Source: CAVXFS01 sp049582805 (GTDB lineage: Bacteria > Pseudomonadota > Gammaproteobacteria > Burkholderiales > Gallionellaceae). Taken from it: DNA of 16,894 nt. The DNA lies in NCBI GenBank assembly GCA_049582805.1, contig JBAUUR010000065.1:1-16894 (forward strand), given 5' to 3'. Below are positions 5,925 to 14,200 of the stretch, one piece after another (positions within the stretch are counted from its first letter, which is position 1; every line of letters starts with the position of its first letter). A program made the translations under genes and the position numbers. The notes beneath the pieces are model-generated. The model was given only the letters and a program-made list of their open reading frames with translations, was not told where the DNA came from and ran no database searches.

Positions 5925-6521
5925 TTGCGCATTAAAAGCCAATGGTTCAAAGGCGGGCAGGGGAAGACGCCTGATGAAATCGGCGCAGCGATGGCCTTTA
6001 TTCTTTATCGTATCGGCCTGAACGCGTTAAAGAAGATGCGGCAGGCTGGTTTCGATATCGCAGTCGGAGCACAATATTTCGAGTTCCTGACCGAATTCCA
6101 GATCTATCTGGTGCAGATCGCGGATCGGCTTGCTTACGCGCGTTTTCAGCCGGAAGACCGCCAGACTTTTACCGTGGCGCTTGCCAACAGGGTCGCGGAA
6201 ACCCAGGCGGAAAACCAGAGCGAGCTGCTTGGCGGTACAGCCGCCGAGCATAAAAGTCGTTTCATCGAACGGCTCAATCTTCGCGCCGGGGAGTATGCCG
6301 ATTTTGATTATGATGCCGAAGGCGGGAAGTTCGCCTTTGTGCGTTTCCTGGCGCATTGCATCAATGCCATCGTGGACCAGAAAGACAAGAGCTGGGTGGT
6401 GGACCAGATCACGGCCATAGAAGGACCGGAGGCGGCAGAGATGGTGGAAAAGTCGATGCAGGGCCTGCTGGATACGGAATCCAAGCCCCGTCGCTCGTCC
6501 AGGGTCAGTGGGGGAGATTAG
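5925..6521 (+). CDS. conserved hypothetical protein, 198 aa
   Basis: The frame starts at a TTG at 5925. The choice is supported by GGAGG at 5911-5915 nine bases upstream and by an in-frame stop at 5919-5921 that leaves no earlier start. The protein is soluble and largely helical: MRIKSQWFKGGQGKTPDEIG, a helix FILYRIGLNALKKMRQAGFD, then EFLTEFQIYLVQIADRLAYA, and an acidic Asp/Tyr-rich segment (AGEYADFDYDAEGGKFAFVR). The tail is basic and probably disordered (SKPRRSSRVSGGD). I recall similar uncharacterised proteins in iron-, sulfur- and ammonia-oxidising betaproteobacteria but no function. The stop is only five bases before the oxygenase gene, so the two form an operon. Confidence 0.85.
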   Translation: MRIKSQWFKGGQGKTPDEIGAAMAFILYRIGLNALKKMRQAGFDIAVGAQYFEFLTEFQIYLVQIADRLAYARFQPEDRQTFTVALANRVAETQAENQSELLGGTAAEHKSRFIERLNLRAGEYADFDYDAEGGKFAFVRFLAHCINAIVDQKDKSWVVDQITAIEGPEAAEMVEKSMQGLLDTESKPRRSSRVSGGD

Positions 6522-6526
6522 CCAAC

Positions 6527-7438
6527 ATGGGATTTATAAATTCGCGGCCTGAAAACAGTCCATACGATCTGGATAACCAGAGCGCTTACCTGGCATGGCG
6601 CGAATGGAAGCTGGCCAATGCTTCGCGTTCGGCAGATGAACTGGTCGTCCAGGTCGAGCACCCGGGCCATTTATCTCCCGCTGAACATGAAGCGCTTCTG
6701 GCTCGTTGTCGCACCTGCAATATGGTCATTTATCAGAGCAGTGAAAGGGAGGCCGACAAGGAGATTGTTCATCGTGTCGGGCGTCAATTCAGGCTGGAAA
6801 ACCTGGATGCCAACTGGCTTGCAGGCGAAGACGGTGTATCTGAAATTGCAGTTAGTGCCGGCGAGCCGCGGCAATCCTATATTCCTTATACCAATCGCCC
6901 GATCAAATGGCATACCGACGGCTATTACAATCCTTACGACAGACGTATTCGGGCCATGCTGCTGCATTGCGTGAGCAATGCCGCTCAAGGCGGTGAGAAT
7001 CGGTTGATGGATCATGAAATTGCCTACCTATTGCTGCGCGATGAAAATCCCGATTTCATTCGTGCGCTAATTGCATCCGATGCGATGACGATTCCGGAGC
7101 GCACCGATGAGGACGGAGTGGCACGGGCCGCGCAAACCGGCCCGGTATTTTCCATGGATGCGATGGGCAACCTGCACATGCGCTATACCGCACGCACCCG
7201 CAGTATCGAATGGAAACAGAATGAAACGACGCTGGCAGCGGTAGCCTGCCTGGAAAAAATACTGTCTTCCGATTCACCTTACATTTATCGCACACTGCTA
7301 AAACCCGGCATGGGGTTGTTGTGCAACAATGTGCTGCACGACCGTTCGGAGTTTATCGATGCGGACGAACATCGACGATTGTTGTATCGTGCCCGTTATT
7401 TCGACCGGATAGAAGGCACTTCACTGAGGCCTGCTTGA
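6527..7438 (+). CDS. TauD/TfdA-family Fe(II)/2-oxoglutarate-dependent oxygenase
   Basis: This 303-residue product starts at ATG 6527 with GGGGAG about eleven bases upstream. The iron-binding facial triad is visible: HTD at 129-131 (in IKWHTDGYYNP) and a distal His at about 271 (in NNVLHDRSEF). Arg 288 or 290 (LLYRARYF) is a candidate for binding 2-oxoglutarate. The stretch QGGENRLMDHEIAYLLL is typical of the TauD fold. Such enzymes hydroxylate or oxidatively cleave small molecules such as taurine or betaines in the cytoplasm, but the substrate cannot be read from this sequence. Its operon partner, the 198-aa protein, gives no further clue. No transporter or sulfonate gene is adjacent. Confidence 0.88.
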   Translation: MGFINSRPENSPYDLDNQSAYLAWREWKLANASRSADELVVQVEHPGHLSPAEHEALLARCRTCNMVIYQSSEREADKEIVHRVGRQFRLENLDANWLAGEDGVSEIAVSAGEPRQSYIPYTNRPIKWHTDGYYNPYDRRIRAMLLHCVSNAAQGGENRLMDHEIAYLLLRDENPDFIRALIASDAMTIPERTDEDGVARAAQTGPVFSMDAMGNLHMRYTARTRSIEWKQNETTLAAVACLEKILSSDSPYIYRTLLKPGMGLLCNNVLHDRSEFIDADEHRRLLYRARYFDRIEGTSLRPA

Positions 7439-7564
7439 CAGCAAGATGCCTATAGGATTAACTGCGACGCCTTGCCAAAGCCATAATCCTCTGCATGGAT
7501 AATGCTTCTGCGGGTTTGATTTGGCGAAGAATTAAATGCATCAGTCACTGATATGGAATTTGAA

Positions 7565-8797
7565 ATGAAACGATCTTTCTTGTGCGTCATGGCGCTGGCA
7601 GCTGACTTATTTCTGGGGGGGTGCCTTGGCGGCGGGGGAAGTCCGGCAAATACTCCCACAAATGTATCTGTCGTGGCCGGCGACAGCAGCGCTGTAGTTA
7701 CATGGGACATGCTGCCAGGAGTGGATTATTGGATATACAGAGCGGCTGGAACTGGTGTCACGACACAAAATTGCATTACCATGCCACAGTGCCAGACGAC
7801 TGTTAATGCTATTTCTCCAGCAGTGATCGGCGGCTTGTTTAATGGCACTACCTATTCTTTTACGATGAATGGGAGAAGCGGCGGCGCGAGTGGCGGGCCC
7901 GGTACACCTTCAGTTTCAATAGTTCCACGATTGGCTGGTTCTGTCTGGAGCAGCGGCAGTCCAATTGGCGCCAATGATTTGCGCGGGGTTGCATATGGAG
8001 CGGAGACCAAAACCATTCTGGCGAATACCTTTATCGCGGCTGGAGCCAACGGAGCACTGTTTTCCAGTATCGACGGAAAAACATGGACGGCATTGACGAG
8101 TCCATTGCCGACAGCCAACTTTAATGCAGTTGGGTATAGCAATGGAAATTTTCTTGTTGCCGGCGCAGGTGGCGTGTTACTGCTCAGTTCAAATGCGGTG
8201 GGTTGGGTTCAGGAGGCTAGTCCAACCACGAATGACTTGTATGCCGTCGCCAGCAATGGCACCGGAGGATTTGTTGCAGTCGGGGCCAATGGCACGATCA
8301 TCAGCAGCGGCAATGGGTCGACCTGGGCAACAGTTACGTCCGGGACAAAAAATAATTTGTACGGGGCGACATACGGGAATGGCCGGTATGTAGTGGTAGG
8401 TGCGGGAGGAACATTGCTGACCAGCACTGACGGGATAAATTGGCAGGCAATAGCTGCGCTGACTTCGCAGGATCTGAAGGGTGTAGCCTTCGGTGCCAGT
8501 ACATTGTATGACGTCAGTACCTTCGTTGCGGTCGGGGCCGGAGGGGTTCTGGAGACCAGTCCGGATGGGCTAACCTGGACTTTGCAAGCTTCAATTCCAT
8601 CTCTCATGCTGAACGCTGTCGCATATGGACATCAATTTATTTCCGTTGATAATAACGGTGATATTTTTACCAGTGTAGATGGAATCAACTGGCAACTTCA
8701 GCCCTTCGTAGCATCCGTCCCTATCTATGCAATTACAAATAGTCTATATGCCTATTCCGCTGTAGGGGGGGCAGGGGGGAATTGGTACTCCATGTAA
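7565..8797 (+). CDS. lipoprotein with FN3-like domain and beta-propeller-type (S-x-D-G-x-x-W) repeats
   Basis: This 410-residue product begins MKRSFLCVMALAADLFLGGC, a lipoprotein signal with lipobox LGGC and Cys20 as lipidation site, followed by a Gly-rich linker. Residues about 30-121 resemble a fibronectin type III domain (PTNVSVVAGDSSAVVTW, GLFNGTTYSFTM). From about 138 to the end there are roughly six repeats of 40-45 residues built on LxGVAYG, FVAVGAGG and SxDGxxW, as in sialidase/BNR-like propellers (TSTDGINW, TSPDGLTW, TSVDGINW). It is probably anchored in the outer membrane, with a binding or scaffolding role. ATG 7565 is preferred over ATG 7553 because it gives a standard signal peptide. 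It stands alone, 126 bases after the oxygenase gene. Confidence 0.85.
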   Translation: MKRSFLCVMALAADLFLGGCLGGGGSPANTPTNVSVVAGDSSAVVTWDMLPGVDYWIYRAAGTGVTTQNCITMPQCQTTVNAISPAVIGGLFNGTTYSFTMNGRSGGASGGPGTPSVSIVPRLAGSVWSSGSPIGANDLRGVAYGAETKTILANTFIAAGANGALFSSIDGKTWTALTSPLPTANFNAVGYSNGNFLVAGAGGVLLLSSNAVGWVQEASPTTNDLYAVASNGTGGFVAVGANGTIISSGNGSTWATVTSGTKNNLYGATYGNGRYVVVGAGGTLLTSTDGINWQAIAALTSQDLKGVAFGASTLYDVSTFVAVGAGGVLETSPDGLTWTLQASIPSLMLNAVAYGHQFISVDNNGDIFTSVDGINWQLQPFVASVPIYAITNSLYAYSAVGGAGGNWYSM

Positions 8798-9159
8798 TCG
8801 ATCGTCGGCGGGGGAGCGTTGCTGAATGAATGGGCCGCGTGTCCAACTGCGATGTCAAGCGATCAAAATGGCGAATTCCCCTAAACGCTCAATATTTATT
8901 TTGTTGGGCAAGGCAATGGAAAATATAAGGCCCCACAACGATGTGGGGCTTGAAATTTGGCTTCCCGGTTCGGGCGAATCTTGGCACTGGAAAGTGGTAG
9001 TTTTACTGCCTTGAAGTTCCGCCATTCGGCAGCCAATATATAATTCTGACCTGCGAGTTCCGACGCAAACTTCTACTTGAGATTTCTTGAAAGCAACAGT
9101 CCAACCATCCTTACACGCAGGGAATATCTCAGGGTTTTTAAAACACCTATCCGTCCCGA
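8798..9159. other. 362-base convergent intergenic region
   Basis: This lies between the plus-strand lipoprotein gene and the end of the minus-strand phosphoramidate operon. Short frames on both strands lack coding character. The only clear structure is the hairpin at 8930-8949. Confidence 0.5.
8930..8949. terminator. candidate bidirectional terminator hairpin
   Basis: GCCCCACA-ACGA-TGTGGGGC is a perfect 8-bp GC-rich stem with a 4-base loop, between two converging transcription units. On the minus strand it is followed by CTTATATTTT, a partial U-tract suited to ending the long right-hand operon. On the plus strand TTGAAATTT follows, which is weaker. Confidence 0.6.
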
Positions 9160-9873
9160 TCAATTGTAAGCGGCCAGATCATCGGCACTGTCCACCTCGC
9201 CCCATTCTTTGCGGTATGGCACAGCAGCCACCGGCACCCGCCCCGCTTCGATCACCCTCTGCAATGTTCCGGTCATGTGTATCCGGTCGCATTGTTCGGC
9301 GGGCAAGGCGGAGCGAATACGCAGCACCTCGCCCCAACCATCTGGCGTGAAGCGCAGCAAGCCCATGTACTGCCCTTCAATTTCCTCCATCGCTTTCGGC
9401 TTGTTGCCAATTTCCGCCAATGTGCCATCCGCGTTCAGGCGAAAGGTTTCCGCGTCGAGCAGCGGATCGCCAAAGCGTTTTTCCCACAGTGCACGCCAAT
9501 TTGCATCATAAGTAACGGCGATCATGGCCGGGCAATCCATCAACCCCCTCACGGCGCTGGCGTCATAAAAAATATCTGAATAACTCACCACGCAGGGTCC
9601 GGTCTCCAGCCACTGCGCAGCACAGGCCAGAGAACTGACCATGTTCGTCTCGGCCCAGCGCGGGTTGTGAAACTCCACCAGCCCGCAGCCTGCCAACAGT
9701 TCGCGCTTGTAACCGGTGACGATGGCAATTTCAGTGATGCCTGCCTCACGCAACGCATTCAATTGCCAATCGAGGAGAGACTTGCCACGCAGTTCCACCA
9801 GGCATTTGGGGCGCTCGTCGGTCAGGTTTTTCATGCGGCTGCCGCGACCGGCGGCGAGGATGATGGCTCTCAA
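9160..9873 (-). CDS. LicC-like nucleotidyltransferase, probable CTP:phosphoglutamine cytidylyltransferase (Cj1416-like)
   Basis: This 237-residue nucleotidyltransferase has the NTP-binding signature LAAGRGSRM (6-14), then RPKCLVEL (21-28). It also has the substrate-pocket segment ETNMVSSLACA, a metal-binding SYSDIFYD (Asp100), and EVDSADDLAAY at the C-terminus (Asp228). This is the LicC/phosphocholine-cytidylyltransferase layout. In C. jejuni the counterpart Cj1416 converts glutamine phosphate and CTP to CDP-glutamine. The start is taken as the TTG at 9873, which overlaps the amidotransferase stop by four bases (TTGA), because the conserved MRAIILAAG begins there and no ATG is available. The substrate assignment rests on gene context, and a phosphocholine or sugar-phosphate activity would fit the fold alone. 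Confidence 0.85.
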   Translation of the reverse strand: MRAIILAAGRGSRMKNLTDERPKCLVELRGKSLLDWQLNALREAGITEIAIVTGYKRELLAGCGLVEFHNPRWAETNMVSSLACAAQWLETGPCVVSYSDIFYDASAVRGLMDCPAMIAVTYDANWRALWEKRFGDPLLDAETFRLNADGTLAEIGNKPKAMEEIEGQYMGLLRFTPDGWGEVLRIRSALPAEQCDRIHMTGTLQRVIEAGRVPVAAVPYRKEWGEVDSADDLAAYN

Positions 9874-10517
9874 GGGGGGCGCCCCGAATCCAGCAATGCG
9901 CGAAAGCGCGTTGCGTCTATTGGGTTGAATGGCTGCTCGCGTTCCGGATGCCACATCCAGCCTTCCCACGGCAGGGTTTCATGGCGCATGGCCTCTATCG
10001 TTCCATCTTCGGCGCGCGCGGTCAACACATACCCCGGCGGACCAGCGGCTAAGGCAAAATGATGGGAACTGTTGACCTCATCGGGCCATACGCCAACACT
10101 TGCCGTTGCCGCCAAACGGTGCCGGGTGCGCACATGACCGCTCACCGGCACGAGACTGCCGCCCGCCCACACAGCCATCATCTGCATTCCCCGGCAGATG
10201 CCCAATGCGGGCAAAGCCTTGTCCCTGCCGTAAGCCAGCAGGCAGCGCTCGGTGTGGTCGCGCTCGGGCGCTGCACCGATGTCATTGCCGCCGGAAAGCA
10301 CAATGGCATCAGGTTGCATGGCGTGCAACCAGGCCTGTAATGCTTCGTCGTGACCGGCCATCAAAGGCGTGCCCAAGGTGTTCGGCACCGGCACCGGTAG
10401 GCAACCGGCTGCCACCAGCCACTGGTACAACCGCTGATCCAGCGCATCGCGCCGTTCGCCGCGATCCGCCCACACATCCACCCTCTGGCTCACGGCCACT
10501 TTCAAAACGGCACTCAT
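9870..10517 (-). CDS. class I glutamine amidotransferase (peptidase C26), probable gamma-glutamyl-CDP-amidate hydrolase (Cj1417-like)
   Basis: This 215-residue product has a nucleophile elbow LGICRGMQMM with Cys108, and the catalytic His190-Glu192 in WHPERE. VLSGGNDIG (73-81) and VNSSHHF are also typical of PuuD/C26-type amidotransferases. It has no synthetase domain, so it works as a free hydrolase. In the MeOPN pathway the counterpart Cj1417 cuts the gamma-glutamyl bond of CDP-glutamine, releasing glutamate and leaving cytidine diphosphoramidate. ATG 10517 overlaps the upstream stop by ATGA, and its own stop overlaps the cytidylyltransferase start, so translation is coupled on both sides. 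Taken alone it could be a gamma-glutamyl-GABA hydrolase, and the neighbours decide the call. Confidence 0.87.
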   Translation of the reverse strand: MSAVLKVAVSQRVDVWADRGERRDALDQRLYQWLVAAGCLPVPVPNTLGTPLMAGHDEALQAWLHAMQPDAIVLSGGNDIGAAPERDHTERCLLAYGRDKALPALGICRGMQMMAVWAGGSLVPVSGHVRTRHRLAATASVGVWPDEVNSSHHFALAAGPPGYVLTARAEDGTIEAMRHETLPWEGWMWHPEREQPFNPIDATRFRALLDSGRPP

Positions 10518-12829
10518 GCCAATACCTCTACCCGCCGTCCGGCACAATCCAGATGCAGGCGCGCGGCCTGCGACCAGCGCCGGTACAGAACTTCGCCCGC
10601 GCCGATGACAGCAGGCAGGCCCGCTTCACCGGCACGGATCGACATGTGCGAATTGGCGCCACCCCAGGCGGTGATCAGCCCCGCTATGGGGTAGGCAAAC
10701 AGCCAGTCAAAGCCGGGATCGGCATTGGGGATGCACACGATTGCCCCGGCCAGCCGTCCGCGATTCTCACATCCCGCCACGGGCGCCGTCACCTGTTTCT
10801 GGGTAATAAAATTGGGTGCGCTTTTCGGCCATTCGAACGCCCATACGTCTTCCGGGCTGGCGATGACCGGCGGCAAGGCTAGCGCCAGGGTTTCGCGGTA
10901 ACGCGCCCGGCCCTGCTCGATGGATCGGGCCAGCACATCGCGGGGATTAGCCGCAGCCACATGCAGCTCCTGCAATGCCGCGATGCCGCAGAATGCCATG
11001 TCTTCGCGGCTGAACCCCCATTGCTCGCCGTAGACTACAGCCAGCGCAAGCGCGTCCGACAGATTGCGGGTAAAGTGGAATTTGGCCAGTTCCCGCAACT
11101 CGATGCCCGCCTGCAAAAAGTCAAACAGCCCCACCCCGTCCGGATGCAAACCGTGCACTTCGAGCAGGCGCACTATCTCGCGCATTTGCGGCAGCGTCAG
11201 CGCGAAGGGCTTTGTCGGTGCTGGCTCAGGGGGGCGCTGGCTCCAGTCGAAGTAAAGTTCCGGCGCTTCATCGTAGCGTGGCGACAAAATGTCGTAGGTG
11301 CCGGGGCGCAAATGGCCGTAGCGCGCGAGAAACGCGGTCTTGTCGAGCGTCGCGCGATCCCGTCCCAACTGACTGCTCACGGTAGAGATACTGGCCATGA
11401 ACGCATCGTGATCTGCCGTGGAAAATACGCCCACCGACACCAGCGAGCGCAGCATCTGCACCGCCACGAACCCAGCGCGCGCCAGCCCGGCAAAAGGCAG
11501 CGTGCCATAGCGCTTGGCATCTTCCAGCAGCCAGTAAATCCGCTCCAGCGGATCGGCGTTCGAAGCGAGCAAGGCCTCGCGCCGCGCGTTCAAGATTTCC
11601 AGCTTGGCGGCGTCGGCGCGCCACAGCCCATTCTCTGGATGCACGATGCGGTTGGTCAGTCGCCGCAGGCTGTCGGCAATCACCGTGCGTTCCTTTTCCG
11701 AAAAGCCCGCTTCCGCGAGCCGCTCGATCCGTTGCGGCAAATCCAGCGTGTAGCAGGAAAAGACAATCTCGAATTCGACCTTGTCGTGCAGCGTCGGCTC
11801 GGCCAGCAGGCGGTCTATGTAATGATCCACCAGTCGTCCGGCCAGGTCGTCGTCCAGATCGGCGGGAATGAAAGAATTGAACGACAGCCGCACGTCGATG
11901 TAGGGTAGCCCGAAGAAATGCGGCATCAGCGGAAAACTGCGCAGATTCCGGTATCCGTAGTTGTGTCGCTGGTAAGCCCAGATGGCATCTGTCACCAGAT
12001 CGCGATATAGCGACAGCGCCAAGGGCCTTGGGCGAATACCGATTATTTCCGCCGGGTTCCAGTCCGGCATCACGCCATACACCGTGCGCCGCCCCATGAG
12101 AAAAGGATGCGAGCGCACCCCGCGCGCCACTTTTTCGGCAATCAGCACAAGCCGCTGTGCCTGCGTTTCGGGCGCCTCGCTCGCCGTCGGCAACGCCAAG
12201 GGGCGCGCTTGCAGCAGCCACAGAACGTCAACCCCCTCTTCCCGGGTGACGGCAAATTCGCAATCCAGCGGCACACCGCAAAGCAGGGTCAATAATTCAT
12301 CGAGCAAAATAACCACGTCAGCCAATTCGGGCGGGGGCCTGACCGGCGACAACGCAGCACTTTGCCAAGTGCTCCCACCCCGTCCTTCCGTTACGCGGGT
12401 GGTGTCTGAACCTTCGCTCCAGTTCACCACCCGGTAGGGCGCACAGGTATTGGGGTCATGGGAAAACGCCACGCCCGAACGCAGCACGTTTTGCAGCATG
12501 GGTTGTATCAGTATCTCATCGGCATCGCCCGCTACGCCATACGAGGCAATCACCTGCTCAACGGCCTGTTCCAGGCCTGCCGCAGACACATCCGGCAATG
12601 TCAAGAAAGCGCCTGCGTTGGACTTATCTGCCCCGTCCTCGCGCTGGCAACTGGAACGCACTATCCATAGAGCAGTACCCAGCGTAGCGGTGACCCGCGC
12701 CAGGCAAGCGCCACGATGCTGCCGCCAGTCGTCCACCGTGAACCGTGCCAACGGCGCAATGCGGGCAGACTTCAGCCGGTCTTGCAGCAGTGCCAATGTT
12801 CCAGCCTTGGTGGAAAATGCGAGCGCCAT
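10514..12829 (-). CDS. PEP-synthase/PPDK-like phosphotransferase, probable L-glutamine kinase (Cj1418-like)
   Basis: This 771-residue protein has a PEP-synthase-type ATP-grasp domain at its N-terminus: WIVRSSCQREDG, ILIQPMLQNVLRSGVAFSHD, LDCEFAV and LWLLQARPL. A long middle region is unlike PEP synthase and presumably binds substrate. The C-terminal swivelling phosphohistidine domain has AGLITAWGGANSHMSIRAGE and AGLPAVIGAG, with the phosphorylated His at about 728. The PEP/pyruvate TIM-barrel of true PEP synthase is absent. This is the architecture of C. jejuni Cj1418, which uses ATP to phosphorylate the amide nitrogen of L-glutamine, giving AMP and phosphate as by-products. ATG 12829 is chosen, 7 bases after the methyltransferase stop with AAGGA about eleven bases upstream. 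An in-frame start at 12865 is possible. It ends with an ATGA overlap. Confidence 0.87.
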   Translation of the reverse strand: MALAFSTKAGTLALLQDRLKSARIAPLARFTVDDWRQHRGACLARVTATLGTALWIVRSSCQREDGADKSNAGAFLTLPDVSAAGLEQAVEQVIASYGVAGDADEILIQPMLQNVLRSGVAFSHDPNTCAPYRVVNWSEGSDTTRVTEGRGGSTWQSAALSPVRPPPELADVVILLDELLTLLCGVPLDCEFAVTREEGVDVLWLLQARPLALPTASEAPETQAQRLVLIAEKVARGVRSHPFLMGRRTVYGVMPDWNPAEIIGIRPRPLALSLYRDLVTDAIWAYQRHNYGYRNLRSFPLMPHFFGLPYIDVRLSFNSFIPADLDDDLAGRLVDHYIDRLLAEPTLHDKVEFEIVFSCYTLDLPQRIERLAEAGFSEKERTVIADSLRRLTNRIVHPENGLWRADAAKLEILNARREALLASNADPLERIYWLLEDAKRYGTLPFAGLARAGFVAVQMLRSLVSVGVFSTADHDAFMASISTVSSQLGRDRATLDKTAFLARYGHLRPGTYDILSPRYDEAPELYFDWSQRPPEPAPTKPFALTLPQMREIVRLLEVHGLHPDGVGLFDFLQAGIELRELAKFHFTRNLSDALALAVVYGEQWGFSREDMAFCGIAALQELHVAAANPRDVLARSIEQGRARYRETLALALPPVIASPEDVWAFEWPKSAPNFITQKQVTAPVAGCENRGRLAGAIVCIPNADPGFDWLFAYPIAGLITAWGGANSHMSIRAGEAGLPAVIGAGEVLYRRWSQAARLHLDCAGRRVEVLA

Positions 12830-12836
12830 GCCGTTT

Positions 12837-13622
12837 TCAGTCCTTGCGGCGCACCGACCAGGCACGCGTCAGATAAGTCGCTTCGATTATGGCGAGTCCG
12901 CTGATCCGTTGTTCCACATATGCGAGGAAGGCATCAAATTTTTCCGGGCCAAGCTGGACGCGCAAATCATTCACCGAACGCCATGCGCCCATATATCGTT
13001 CCGGCGTCATGGCGATGACATGCTGCCCTTCCAGGTGCACCACATCCTCGAAGTACGGGCTTGCCCAAAACTGCTCGGTCAAGGTTTCGGTCATCCCCGA
13101 ACGCCCCGAGGAAACCCGCTTGATGTTGGGGCGCAAGGTATCCAGATGCGCTTCGATTTCCACCAGCAGGGGATTGACCTCGATCAATCGCGGGTTCCAC
13201 AGTGCCGTGAAGCGCCCATTCTGGCGCAACACGCGATGAAATTCGCGGGTGGCCTGGGCAAAATCAGCCCAGTGAAACGAAGACGCCATGGAAAGCCAAT
13301 CGCACGATGCATCCGGCAATCCTGTCTGCTCGGCGCTGCCAGCAAGCCAGTGTATGGTAGTTCCGGCGCTGTCTTTGATGCCATTGGCGCGCATGTCATC
13401 GTTGGGTTCGACCGCCGTTACCGAACCCACACCTTGCTCATAGACCATCCGCGTCCAGATGCCGGTGCCCGCACCAACATCCACAAAATCAACATCGTGC
13501 ACCGGTTTATTGAGCATGCCGAGCAAGGCATTCAGCACGGTGTCGCTGTAGTCCGGACGGTGCCGGGAATAGTCGGAGGCCAGCCCGGTAAAATCTCCGG
13601 CCTTGAGCGTTGTCTGGGTCAT
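12837..13622 (-). CDS. class I SAM-dependent methyltransferase (Methyltransf_11 type), probable phosphoramidate O-methyltransferase
   Basis: This 261-residue product has SAM-binding motif I VDVGAGTGIWT at 47-57, an acidic end of strand 2 (AVEPNDDM, Glu72), WLAGSAEQTGLPD for motif II, and the motif SMASSFHWADF at 111-121. It is a soluble small-molecule type methyltransferase. C. jejuni has two methyltransferases, Cj1419 and Cj1420, at the matching place just upstream of the glutamine kinase, whereas only one is seen here. A role in adding the O-methyl group of a phosphoramidate is inferred from context. The ATG at 13622 overlaps the kinase stop (ATGA). Confidence 0.83.
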   Translation of the reverse strand: MTQTTLKAGDFTGLASDYSRHRPDYSDTVLNALLGMLNKPVHDVDFVDVGAGTGIWTRMVYEQGVGSVTAVEPNDDMRANGIKDSAGTTIHWLAGSAEQTGLPDASCDWLSMASSFHWADFAQATREFHRVLRQNGRFTALWNPRLIEVNPLLVEIEAHLDTLRPNIKRVSSGRSGMTETLTEQFWASPYFEDVVHLEGQHVIAMTPERYMGAWRSVNDLRVQLGPEKFDAFLAYVEQRISGLAIIEATYLTRAWSVRRKD

Positions 13623-14200
13623 GCTTTATCTTTATTTAAATACCTCATCAAATCTTCCAGCGCGGCGTTCGCGGATATTGCCGGATCGAATTCTACTACC
13701 CAATCCGCCGCGTCCGGCTCGTCTACGGGCAAATCCAGACCGGCCACATCGGCGATCTCGCCCGCGTCGAAGCGGCGGTAAATTCCCTTGGGATCGCGGC
13801 GGCGCAGTTCTTCCACCGGCACCTTGAGGTACACCTCGACATAACCCGGCAGGTTCGCCCGGTTCCATGCATGTATTTCGCCGAACAAGGAGATGGTGGC
13901 AATCACCACCGTCAGCCCCTGCCCGGCAATGACCCGGCACAGATGGGCATACTGAAATGCCAGCGCCAGCCGCCCGTCGCGCCCGTGGTTTTCGGCATTG
14001 GTGGCAACCGCGCCAAACACCTCGCGCAGCACATCGCCATCGAGCAGCACCACCGCGTCGCCGAGCGCGCGCATACGCTGCACCACCCCGGATGCGAGGG
14101 TGGATTTTCCGGCGCCGGACAGGCCGGTGATCCAGATGACCCGACCGGATGTCGGCATTTGCCTGGTTTGCAATGTCAGTCCCTCGGCTTCTGCCTTCAT
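13619..14200 (-). CDS. APS-kinase-like (CysC fold) kinase, probable cytidine diphosphoramidate kinase (Cj1415-like)
   Basis: This 193-residue P-loop kinase has Walker A GLSGAGKST at 26-34, VLLDGDVLRE (51-60) as in CysC, and the lid region DPKGIYRRFDAGEIADVAGL (136-155). Compared with true APS kinases, the segment after DGD reads AVATNAENHGRDGRLALAFQ in place of the usual GFSxxDRxENIRR, hinting at a different nucleotide substrate. In C. jejuni, Cj1415 phosphorylates the 3'-hydroxyl of cytidine diphosphoramidate, a reaction parallel to APS to PAPS. The ATG at 14200 shares a base with the stop of the TPR gene (TGATG). No ATP sulfurylase or other sulfate-assimilation gene is nearby, which argues against a sulfate role. 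Confidence 0.85.
   Translation of the reverse strand: MKAEAEGLTLQTRQMPTSGRVIWITGLSGAGKSTLASGVVQRMRALGDAVVLLDGDVLREVFGAVATNAENHGRDGRLALAFQYAHLCRVIAGQGLTVVIATISLFGEIHAWNRANLPGYVEVYLKVPVEELRRRDPKGIYRRFDAGEIADVAGLDLPVDEPDAADWVVEFDPAISANAALEDLMRYLNKDKA

Noticed and set aside
10961..11908. 315-codon plus-strand frame inside the glutamine kinase gene
   Set aside because: Antisense shadow with biased Gln/Arg/His composition. The sense strand carries conserved PEP-synthase motifs.
12450..13781. 443-codon plus-strand frame across the methyltransferase and its flanks
   Set aside because: Antisense shadow of well-supported genes with clear motifs, and it spans several gene boundaries.
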